In this document: piece by piece, positions 6,515 to 12,701 of the stretch
How positions within the stretch are numbered: the stretch's first letter is position 1
Layout: every line of letters starts with the position of its first letter
Source: Rubrobacter sp.
GTDB taxonomy: Bacteria; Actinomycetota; Rubrobacteria; Rubrobacterales; Rubrobacteraceae
Length of the DNA stretch: 13,514 bases
Direction of reading: 5' to 3'
Assembly (NCBI GenBank): GCA_013695335.1
Contig: JACDAR010000010.1
Location: 1-13,514 of the forward strand
Notes under the pieces: generated by a model
The model's input: only the letters and a program-made list of their open reading frames with translations
The model's database searches: none
What the model was told of the DNA's origin: nothing
Made by a program: the position numbers and the translations under genes

Positions 6515-7282
6515 GTGGCTCCCTTAATCGGTGTAACGGCGACGCTCAAGGAAGACCTGGATACCGTGGCTGAGCGCCCGCTCGGCAGATACGTGCGGGC
6601 AGATTTCGACTACGTTGACGGGGTGGCCGAGGCTGGTGGGGTGCCGATAGTCCTGCCGCCAGTCGCGGGTTCCGAGGCCGCCGAGACCATTGCGGGATCG
6701 CTGGACGGCCTGCTTCTGAGTGGTGGGAGCGATCTGGACCCCAGCTACTACGGTGAGGCCCCAATCCCCGAACTCAACGTCACCGTGCCTGAACGTGACG
6801 CATTCGAGATAGAGTTGCTGAAGCACGTGCTGCGGCGGGGGATACCGGTCTTCGGCATCTGCCGGGGTTTGCAGGTGTTGAACGTGGCGCTCGGCGGGAC
6901 GCTGTACCAGGATCTCTCATCGCAGATGGATGGGATCGTGCTGCTCGGCCACCGCCAGGAGACGCCGAAGTGGGAGCCGAAGCACGAGGTCGAGGTGGAT
7001 GCTGGATCCCAGATCGCTGGCATCATGGGCCTCCGCGAGCTCAAGGTCAACTCATACCACCATCAGGCTGTCAAGGATCTCGCGCCCGGCCTCGTCACTG
7101 TGGCGCACTCTCCCGATGGGGTCGTGGAGGCTGCGGAGTACTGGGATCTCTCGGAATGTTGGATTCTCGGCGTCCAGTGGCATGCTGAGGCGATGCGGTC
7201 AACCGGCGCCGAGCACCGCAACCTCTTCGCAGCCCACGTCGAAGCCGCCCAACGTCACGCCCTGCGCCGGGCCGCAGCCTAG
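6515..7282 (+). CDS. Class-I glutamine amidotransferase-like hydrolase (peptidase C26, PuuD-type)
   Basis: A 255-residue protein of the gamma-glutamyl-GABA hydrolase group. Residues 65-75 (GLLLSGGSDLD) and the nucleophile elbow GICRGLQ with Cys116 are clear. His223 and Glu225 (VQWHAE) complete the catalytic triad. The family hydrolyses gamma-glutamyl amide bonds in the cytoplasm, for example gamma-glutamyl-GABA in putrescine breakdown; the true substrate is unknown. GTG 6515 is chosen because GGGAGAAG (6499-6506) lies 8 nt upstream and homologues begin x-P-L-I-G-V/I-T; in-frame GTG 6497 overlaps that site. No polyamine genes are adjacent. It opens the tmk-holB cluster, and its TAG stop is in frame with tmk. 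Confidence 0.85.
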   Translation: MAPLIGVTATLKEDLDTVAERPLGRYVRADFDYVDGVAEAGGVPIVLPPVAGSEAAETIAGSLDGLLLSGGSDLDPSYYGEAPIPELNVTVPERDAFEIELLKHVLRRGIPVFGICRGLQVLNVALGGTLYQDLSSQMDGIVLLGHRQETPKWEPKHEVEVDAGSQIAGIMGLRELKVNSYHHQAVKDLAPGLVTVAHSPDGVVEAAEYWDLSECWILGVQWHAEAMRSTGAEHRNLFAAHVEAAQRHALRRAAA

Positions 7283-7315
7283 ATAGAGGCGGCAGCCGCG
7301 CAGGCCACTCCGGGC

Positions 7316-7936
7316 ATCCCCACAGGCGCCTTCTTTACCATCGAGGGCCTGGATTTCTCTGGCAAGACCACCCTGGTCCGGCATCTCAAAGAACTCCTTG
7401 TGGCTTCAGACCCCCTGACGCATTTCACCCGCGAGCCCGGCGGAACACCGGCGGCGGAACGCATCAGGGGAATTCTTCTCGACCCCGAAGTAGACATGGA
7501 CGCGTGGACCGAGGCGTACCTGTACGCGGCGGCGCGGGCGGATCATGCGCGAAGGGAGATCCTACCCCGTCTGGAAAGGGGCGAGAACGTGGTCTGCGAG
7601 CGGTATCTGGATTCGAGCATCGCCTACCAGGGTTTCGGACGGGGGCTCGGCGCTGACGCTGTCAGGGATCTGAACTCGTGGGCCGTGGAGAGCGTCGTGC
7701 CGGATCGGACGTTCTATCTGCGCCTCGGTGTGGATGAGAGGGAGAGGCGGGCGCGAGAGGGACGGGCTTCGCTGGACAGGATCGAGGTCGTCGGCGCTGA
7801 GTTCATGGGCCGCGTCGAGCGCGGTTTCGAGGGGATCATACGCCTGGAACCGCAACGCATAGTGGTCCTCGATGCGGCGCTGCCACCTGGCGAGCTGGCG
7901 GAGAGGGTGATGGGGGAGATCCACCCTCTGCGGTAG
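7316..7936 (+). CDS. tmk: Thymidylate kinase, start codon non-canonical (ATC assumed)
   Basis: Phosphorylates dTMP to dTDP for DNA synthesis. From the assumed start the protein is 206 residues, normal for the family. It has P-loop GLDFSGKTT (11-19), REPGGTP (39-45), the DRY-type motif as ERYLDSSIAYQG (95-106) and a lid with REGRASLDRIE (147-157). The first GTG in frame, at 7400, would delete the P-loop, so the true start is upstream. Between the preceding TAG (7280-7282) and the P-loop there is no ATG, GTG or TTG. ATC at 7316 gives the N-terminus (M)PTGAFFTIEG, the expected length, but has no good Shine-Dalgarno; ATA at 7283 or readthrough of the TAG are alternatives. The frame is continuous with the upstream gene, and an Ala/Pro-rich stretch bridges the two. 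Function is firm, the start is not. Confidence 0.85.
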   Translation: MPTGAFFTIEGLDFSGKTTLVRHLKELLVASDPLTHFTREPGGTPAAERIRGILLDPEVDMDAWTEAYLYAAARADHARREILPRLERGENVVCERYLDSSIAYQGFGRGLGADAVRDLNSWAVESVVPDRTFYLRLGVDERERRAREGRASLDRIEVVGAEFMGRVERGFEGIIRLEPQRIVVLDAALPPGELAERVMGEIHPLR

Positions 7937-7969
7937 ACTCGCTGCGAGGAGCGGAAAGGAGCGCAACCC

Positions 7970-8161
7970 ATGAACAGAAGATCCGGTAACGAACCTGGTT
8001 ATGGTGTGGCGCTGGGTGCGGGAATCGGCGTAGCCCTTGGCGTGGGCATCGGTTTGGCGATGGGTAACATCGCGCTTGGTATCGGGATCGGTATATCCAT
8101 TGGCGCGGGGGTCGGAGTAATCGGGAGGGTACGCCGCGACGGGGAGGACGATGACGGCTGA
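7970..8161 (+). CDS. Small glycine-zipper membrane protein
   Basis: 63 residues with a strong ribosome site (AAAGGAG, 7955-7961, 8 nt before ATG). A short polar N-terminus (MNRRSGNEPG) precedes two hydrophobic Gly/Ala/Ile/Val segments (about 12-30 and 33-52) built of repeated G-x-G-x-G/A steps. MGN at 31-33 forms the probable turn, and the tail is charged (RVRRDGEDDDG). This resembles small two-helix glycine-zipper proteins found in many Gram-positive genomes, whose function I do not know. It sits between tmk and holB, and its last 11 bases overlap the holB start, implying coupled translation. Membrane location is inferred from hydrophobicity. Confidence 0.75.
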   Translation: MNRRSGNEPGYGVALGAGIGVALGVGIGLAMGNIALGIGIGISIGAGVGVIGRVRRDGEDDDG

Positions 8162-9236
8162 TACCGGGGTCTTTTCTGGAGTACTCGGCAACGAGCCTTC
8201 CCTGCGGCTCCTGGAGCGCGGTCTGGCGACGGATGGCGTGGCGCACGCCTACCTTTTTCATGGGCAACCCGGCGTCGGCAAGCGAACCGTTGCAAGGAAG
8301 TTCGGGGCTGCGCTCGTTGCCGGCGGGGATGCGACGGCCGGGGACCGGGCGCGCCGCGGGCTGCATCCCGACCTGGTCGAGATGGAACCAGAAGGCGCTT
8401 TCACCACCATCAGGCAGATCCGGGAGGTTGTTCGTCTGGCCGCGAGCCGGCCATTCGAAGGCGCGCGCCGCTGCTTCATTCTTTTTGCGGACACCTTCAA
8501 CCCACAGGCCGCGAACGCACTTCTGAAAACGCTGGAGGAGCCTGAGGGGGAGTCCGTTTTCCTGTTGCTCGCCTCCTCCCGTGAAGGTGTGTTGCCGACC
8601 GTCGCTTCGCGGGCGCAGGCGATTCGGTTCGATCCGGTTCCGGTTCCGGAGGTTGCCAGGTTTCTGAAAGGCCACGGTGTCGAGGAGGCTGAGCTTGTAG
8701 CGGCCCTGGGACGGGGGAGCTTGGGTCTCTCGCTCAGGTATGCCAGGGAAGAGGAGATGCGGGAGTTGCGGGACGCGGTGTTCGAGACAGGGTTCTCGTA
8801 CTCGCGGGATTTCGAGGAGCGGCACAGGGCCGTCGGCCGCATCCTGGCCCGGGCCGAGGCGGTTGGGGCGACACGGGAGAAGACATATCTGGAGGCTTTC
8901 GAAGAGCCGGATCGGCGGGCGAAAGATGGGGCGAAGCGGGCTGGGAAGGCGGCGCGGGACGGGGCCGTGACGGAGGCTCTCGAATTGCTCACGCTGCTGT
9001 ACAGGGATGCTGCGGTGATAGGGGCTGGGGCGCCTGAACTGGCCGCGAACGTGGACAGGGTGGGGGAGATCCAGGGTCGCGTCCGCGAGAGTCCTGAAGC
9101 GGATTGGGCGGGGGCGGCTCTGACATTAGGGGAATCGCGCGCGTCGCTTGCGTATAATGTTTCGCCAGAGGCGATCCTGGAGGTGGCTCTATCACGGATA
9201 CGGCGCAGGATACTGGGATCCTACCCAGGCTGGTAG
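8151..9236 (+). CDS. holB: DNA polymerase III delta-prime subunit (clamp loader)
   Basis: A 361-residue AAA+ clamp-loader subunit, which helps load the beta sliding clamp at the fork. Walker A is GQPGVGKRT (38-46). HPDLVEMEP follows at 72-80. The family-typical NPQAANALLKTLEEPEG lies at 117-133 after a Walker B-like CFILFADT (108-115). The SRC sensor/arginine-finger motif reads SRAQ (153-156), Arg kept and Cys replaced by Ala. The four zinc-binding cysteines normally found between Walker A and HPD are absent; Cys108 is the only Cys in the N-terminal half. The C-terminal half is variable, as usual. ATG 8151 follows GGGGAGG (8141-8147) and overlaps the upstream gene by 11 bases. Position after tmk supports the call, and replacement of SRC suggests delta-prime rather than gamma/tau. 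Confidence 0.88.
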   Translation: MTADTGVFSGVLGNEPSLRLLERGLATDGVAHAYLFHGQPGVGKRTVARKFGAALVAGGDATAGDRARRGLHPDLVEMEPEGAFTTIRQIREVVRLAASRPFEGARRCFILFADTFNPQAANALLKTLEEPEGESVFLLLASSREGVLPTVASRAQAIRFDPVPVPEVARFLKGHGVEEAELVAALGRGSLGLSLRYAREEEMRELRDAVFETGFSYSRDFEERHRAVGRILARAEAVGATREKTYLEAFEEPDRRAKDGAKRAGKAARDGAVTEALELLTLLYRDAAVIGAGAPELAANVDRVGEIQGRVRESPEADWAGAALTLGESRASLAYNVSPEAILEVALSRIRRRILGSYPGW

Positions 9237-10111
9237 ACGTCCGACTGCCCGGATGGGGCGTGGCGAAGCTTTGCTTTGCGCGAGACCTCGACCTCCGCGT
9301 CGGATACCGGGTGGTCGTCGCCACCGAATACGGGGAGTTCGTCGGGCGCGTGGCGCTCACGCCCCGCCGCCGCGAGCCGTACCACGAGCCCTACGACATA
9401 CTCCGTATCGTCACCGCGGAAGATGACCGGGAGGAAGGTGCGCACAGGGAGCTTGGCCGCGAGGTCCGCGCCGAGGCCCAGAAGCTGGCAAGGGACCACC
9501 GGATCGAGAAGATCGAGTTCATAGGCTGCGACGTGTCCCTGGATGGTTCCTACGTCGAGGTGAAGTACCAGTCGGACGAGGAGCCGAACCTTACCCCCAT
9601 CAGGGATGGACTCGAGGCCCGCTACGGCGCGAAGGTCGCGTTCCGGCGTTTCTCTTTCATCGAGCGTTCTGGGGACGTGGGCGGCTGCGACACGTGCGGG
9701 CTTCCGCTGTGTTGCGCCACGTGGAGCGGGGCGCGCAGCATGGGGCCCGTGAACATCAGGTTGGCCAGGCAGCAGGGCGTGACGCCGAACGACAAGATCA
9801 TGGGCTGCTGCGGCGAGGTGAAGTGCTGTATGCGCTACGAGCATGACGCCTACAAGGAGTTCAAGGAGCGGGCGCCGTTCAAGAACTCGACGGTGAAGCT
9901 CGGTGAGCGCGAGGGAAAAGTGGTGGACTACTCGATGGTCCGGGACTCCGTCCTCGTCCAGTTCGGCACCAAACGCTCAGACCAGGAGCTCATCACCCTG
10001 GGAAGCCTGGCCCGCGACAACCCCGGCATCGAGCCCGCGGACCCCGACGAGTGGGAGGTCTCTCCCGCTACAGAACCAGGAGCAGAGCCGGTGGGGGAGC
10101 CAGAAGCGTAG
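9191..10111 (+). CDS. ricT: RicT/YaaT-like PSP1-domain protein, start codon non-canonical (ATC assumed)
   Basis: A protein of about 306 residues of the PSP1 C-terminal-domain family. In Bacillus, RicT (YaaT) with RicA and RicF forms an Fe-S complex acting with RNase Y in mRNA maturation, with effects on sporulation and competence. Conserved cysteines are all present: Cys166, Cys169, Cys174, Cys175 (CDTCGLPLCC) and Cys206, Cys207, Cys212, Cys213 (MGCCGEVKCCMRYE). The C-terminal tail is Pro/Glu-rich. The first beta strand (LVDVRLPGWGVAKL, 14-27) lies upstream of the first GTG in frame (9260), so translation must start earlier, yet no ATG, GTG or TTG is available. ATC 9191 has GGAGG (9179-9183) 7 nt before it; CTG 9230, touching the holB stop, is the other candidate. 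From 9191 it overlaps holB by 46 bases. The order holB-yaaT is conserved in Bacillus. Confidence 0.85.
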   Translation: MTDTAQDTGILPRLVDVRLPGWGVAKLCFARDLDLRVGYRVVVATEYGEFVGRVALTPRRREPYHEPYDILRIVTAEDDREEGAHRELGREVRAEAQKLARDHRIEKIEFIGCDVSLDGSYVEVKYQSDEEPNLTPIRDGLEARYGAKVAFRRFSFIERSGDVGGCDTCGLPLCCATWSGARSMGPVNIRLARQQGVTPNDKIMGCCGEVKCCMRYEHDAYKEFKERAPFKNSTVKLGEREGKVVDYSMVRDSVLVQFGTKRSDQELITLGSLARDNPGIEPADPDEWEVSPATEPGAEPVGEPEA

Positions 10112-10117
10112 AAGATC

Positions 10118-11095
10118 ATGCCGGATAACCTCTGCGACGTGCCAGGCGTCCTCGTCGGCCACGCCACCGACCTCTCTGGCGTCACGGGATGCACGGCTGT
10201 CCTGTTCGAGCCTCCCGGTGGGGCCACCGTCGGCGTGGACGTGCGTGGCTCGTCGCCAGGCACGCGGGAGACTGACCGGCTCGCGCCAACGGGCACGGTG
10301 CGCGGGACCCACGCCCTCATCCTCACGGGCGGCAGCGCGTTCGGCCTCGCTGCCGCGGATGGCGTCGTCAGTTTCCTCGAAGAGCAGGGGGTCGGCCTCG
10401 ACGTTGGCGTCGCCCGCATCCCGCTGGTCTCTGGGGCCGTGATCTTCGACCTGCCGATAGGCTCCCCCGAAGCCCGCCCCGGCGCGACGATGGGCTACGA
10501 AGCCGCAGCTTCAGCGAAGTCTGGAAACTTTGCGCAGGGAACCGCTGGCGCTGGAACTGGCGCGAGCGTCGGCAAGGTGCTCGGTATGGAACGGGCCATG
10601 AAAGGCGGAATCGGAAGCGCATCCGTGCGTCTGGATGGCGGCCTCGTCATCGCGGCCCTGGCAGTGGCCAACGCCTTCGGGCACGTTCGGAACCCGCGAA
10701 CCGGGGACGTTCTGGCCGGTCCCCGCCTCGACGACGGCAGCCTCGGGGATACGGTGGAGTTGCTCCCCGAGGTCATGGCCAACATGCGGTGGGGCGAGAA
10801 CACCACGCTTGGGATCGTCGCCACAAACGCCCGCCTCACCAAACCGCAGGTAACCAAAATCTCCCAGATGGCCCAGGATGGCCTGGCGCGTGCCGTAGAG
10901 CCAGCACACACCTCTGTGGATGGGGACACCATTTTTGCAGCCTCGGTGGCGGATACGGAAACCGGCGTGGACGCTGCTCCCGATATCGTCGGGATGTGGG
11001 GGGCACGCATGATGCAGGAAGCCATAGTGCGCGCCATCCACTCCGCAACGGGCATCGCGGGCATCCCCTCTCTGTCGGACCTCGGCAACTCATAG
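10118..11095 (+). CDS. P1 family (DmpA/BapA-like, S58) aminopeptidase-fold protein
   Basis: A 325-residue member of the DmpA-type Ntn-hydrolase-like family. It begins with the typical DVPGVLVGHATD (7-18). It continues with LTGGSAFGLAAADGV (69-83), the Gly-rich GTAGAGTGASVGK (141-153) and GENTTLGIVATNA (226-238). By comparison with DmpA, where autocleavage exposes a Ser nucleophile before a conserved V-A-T-D-A block, the cut here would fall at Asn228-Thr229 with Thr229 as the new N-terminal nucleophile; this is inference. Family members cleave N-terminal D- or beta-amino acids from small peptides or amides; the substrate here is unknown. ATG 10118 lies 6 nt after the ricT stop with only a poor ribosome site (GAAG), so coupled translation is likely. 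It appears to be the last gene of the operon. Confidence 0.82.
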   Translation: MPDNLCDVPGVLVGHATDLSGVTGCTAVLFEPPGGATVGVDVRGSSPGTRETDRLAPTGTVRGTHALILTGGSAFGLAAADGVVSFLEEQGVGLDVGVARIPLVSGAVIFDLPIGSPEARPGATMGYEAAASAKSGNFAQGTAGAGTGASVGKVLGMERAMKGGIGSASVRLDGGLVIAALAVANAFGHVRNPRTGDVLAGPRLDDGSLGDTVELLPEVMANMRWGENTTLGIVATNARLTKPQVTKISQMAQDGLARAVEPAHTSVDGDTIFAASVADTETGVDAAPDIVGMWGARMMQEAIVRAIHSATGIAGIPSLSDLGNS

Positions 11096-11127
11096 GCGCG
11101 GCCGGGGAGCGCCCGGACAATCATGCC

Positions 11128-11158
11128 TTAGGCGATCACTTGAGCCTTGCGATACAAT
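11128..11158 (+). promoter_or_regulatory. Weak candidate promoter of the alcohol dehydrogenase gene
   Basis: TACAAT at 11153-11158 is a good -10 element. The only -35-like hexamer is TTAGGC (11128-11133), 19 bases upstream and poor. The roughly 100-base gap after the peptidase gene and the dehydrogenase's own strong ribosome site make a separate promoter here plausible. Confidence 0.28.
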
Positions 11159-11194
11159 ACCTTCGAAGGGGCAATGTGAGAGGAGGACGATCGC

Positions 11195-12238
11195 ATGAAA
11201 GCGCTGGTTTACCATGGTCCTGGAGAGAAGAAGTGGGAGTCGAAGCCCGACCCTGGCATCGAGCAGCCTGAGGATGCCATAGTCAGAATCGACACCACCA
11301 CGATCTGCGGTACCGACCTGCACATACTCAAGGGTGATGTCCCCACCGTGGAAGCGGGGCGCTCCCTGGGTCACGAGGCAGTAGGGACTGTGGTGCAGAC
11401 GGGTAGCGCCGTCAGGGACGTGAAGGAAGGGGACAGGGTTCTGGTATCTTGCATCTCCTCGTGCGGGCGGTGCGCGCATTGCAAGCGGGGACTTTACAGC
11501 CAGTGTCTCAACGGAGGAGGTTGGATCCTGGGCCACCTCGTGGACGGGACGCAGGCCGAGCACGTACGCATCCCGTTCGCGGATAACGGACTCTACAAAG
11601 TACCCGAAGGTCTCTCAGACGAGCAGGTATTGTTCCTCTCGGACATACTGCCCACGGGGTTCGAGATCGGGGTGATAAACGGCGCGTTGAAGCCGGGCGA
11701 CACCGCCGCCGTGGTCGGCGCTGGGCCCGTGGGCCTCGCGGCGATCATGACCTCCCAGCTCTACGGGCCTGGTCGTGTAATCGCCATAGACCAGGACACC
11801 TCGCGGCTGGAGCGCGCCAGGCAATTCGGTGCGGACATGACCATAGACAACTCTTCTGAAGACGCTGTGGAGAAGGTCATGGAGGTCACCGGCGGGCTCG
11901 GGGCTGACGTGGTGATAGAGGCGGTCGGGATACCGGAGACCTTCGAGCTTTGTACCGAGCTCGTGGCCCCTGGCGGACATGTCGCCAACGTCGGGGTCCA
12001 CGGCACGCCCGCCACGCTCCATCTGGAGACGCTTTGGATCAAAAGCATCACCATAACCACAGGGCTGGTGGACACCACATCCACGCCGACCCTTCTGGAA
12101 CTGGTATCAGAGGGACGCCTGGACCCCACGCCTTTCGCAACCCACCGCTTCGGGCTGGATGAGATCATGGACGCCTACGACGTGTTCTCGGACGCCGCGA
12201 ACACCAACGCCCTCAAGGTCGTTCTCTCTGCTACTTAG
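11195..12238 (+). CDS. Zinc-dependent medium-chain alcohol dehydrogenase
   Basis: A 347-residue MDR-family dehydrogenase that interconverts an alcohol and its aldehyde or ketone in the cytoplasm. Catalytic zinc ligands are Cys38 (TICGTD), His60-Glu61 (GHEAVG) and Asp150. The structural zinc site is Cys90, Cys93, Cys96, Cys104 (CGRCAHCKRGLYSQC). The nucleotide site GAGPVG lies at 175-180 and the acidic Asp199 at the end of the second strand favours NAD over NADP. Length is normal. ATG 11195 follows AGAGGAGG with good spacing. It resembles bacterial enzymes beginning MKALVYHGPG, annotated simply as alcohol dehydrogenase. Adjacent genes do not reveal the substrate. It lies about 100 bases past the peptidase gene and is probably monocistronic, ending at the hairpin at 12254. 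Confidence 0.88.
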   Translation: MKALVYHGPGEKKWESKPDPGIEQPEDAIVRIDTTTICGTDLHILKGDVPTVEAGRSLGHEAVGTVVQTGSAVRDVKEGDRVLVSCISSCGRCAHCKRGLYSQCLNGGGWILGHLVDGTQAEHVRIPFADNGLYKVPEGLSDEQVLFLSDILPTGFEIGVINGALKPGDTAAVVGAGPVGLAAIMTSQLYGPGRVIAIDQDTSRLERARQFGADMTIDNSSEDAVEKVMEVTGGLGADVVIEAVGIPETFELCTELVAPGGHVANVGVHGTPATLHLETLWIKSITITTGLVDTTSTPTLLELVSEGRLDPTPFATHRFGLDEIMDAYDVFSDAANTNALKVVLSAT

Positions 12239-12253
12239 CCAGCGATTCTCCAG

Positions 12254-12286
12254 CATGCCGCGCTCGAAACAAGCGGGCGTGGCATG
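12254..12286. terminator. Hairpin between convergent genes, probable bidirectional terminator
   Basis: CATGCCGCGCTCG (12254-12266) pairs with CGGGCGTGGCATG (12274-12286) in a 13-bp stem with two G-U pairs on the plus-strand RNA and a 7-base loop. It lies 15 bases after the alcohol dehydrogenase stop and 34 bases beyond the stop of the minus-strand gene. There is no real T-run on either side, so it would be a U-less or processing hairpin. Confidence 0.6.
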
Positions 12287-12320
12287 TCCTGGGATTACTG
12301 ACGAATAACGCCAGCGTCGC

Positions 12321-12665
12321 TCAATTGCGGGACTCTGGCGTGGGGCCAGCCTCTCCCCCTGATTGCTTCGACATTTCCTTGTCGATCTGCACCCTCACCT
12401 CGGGCGGTGGCCCCTGGATGTACATGACGGCGCCCCAGGAAATGAAGATGGTCGGGATATCCGTGGCCCGTCGCGCTTCGATGCCCAGTGGTCCGTAGCT
12501 CTCCAGATAGAACGAAGCGGTAATGGCTTCAGGTTGGCCCTTCACCGGCTTGGCGGGTTCGCTCTGATCCAGGTTCGGGCCGGACATGTAGGTGATGAAG
12601 ACCCAGTACCCCACCCAGTCCGAAAGTACCGTCTTGTCCGTCGCCGTTCCTCGTTCCTCTGCCAT
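12321..12665 (-). CDS. Hypothetical protein co-transcribed with groEL
   Basis: 114 residues, not recognised. The start ATG at 12663-12665 (minus) has GGGAGG 6 nt upstream (complement of 12672-12677), so translation is well supported. There is no signal peptide, Cys or obvious nucleotide motif. The sequence has aromatic and hydrophobic patches that look like beta strands (DWVGYWVFITYM at about 16-27; AITASFYLESYGPLGIEAR at about 47-65; TIFISWGAVMYIQGPPPEV at about 72-90) and ends in a polar, Pro/Ser/Glu-rich tail. The gene begins 36 bases after the groEL stop on the same strand, so it very likely shares the groEL transcript. It might be a substrate or partner of the chaperonin, but nothing in the sequence shows that. 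Confidence 0.75.
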   Translation of the reverse strand: MAEERGTATDKTVLSDWVGYWVFITYMSGPNLDQSEPAKPVKGQPEAITASFYLESYGPLGIEARRATDIPTIFISWGAVMYIQGPPPEVRVQIDKEMSKQSGGEAGPTPESRN

Positions 12666-12701
12666 TTTCTACCTCCCTGTTGTCAGGCCATCAGACCCGA
12701 A

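Noticed and set aside
7400..7936. GTG 7400 as the tmk start
   Set aside because: It would remove the P-loop (7346-7369) that a thymidylate kinase needs.
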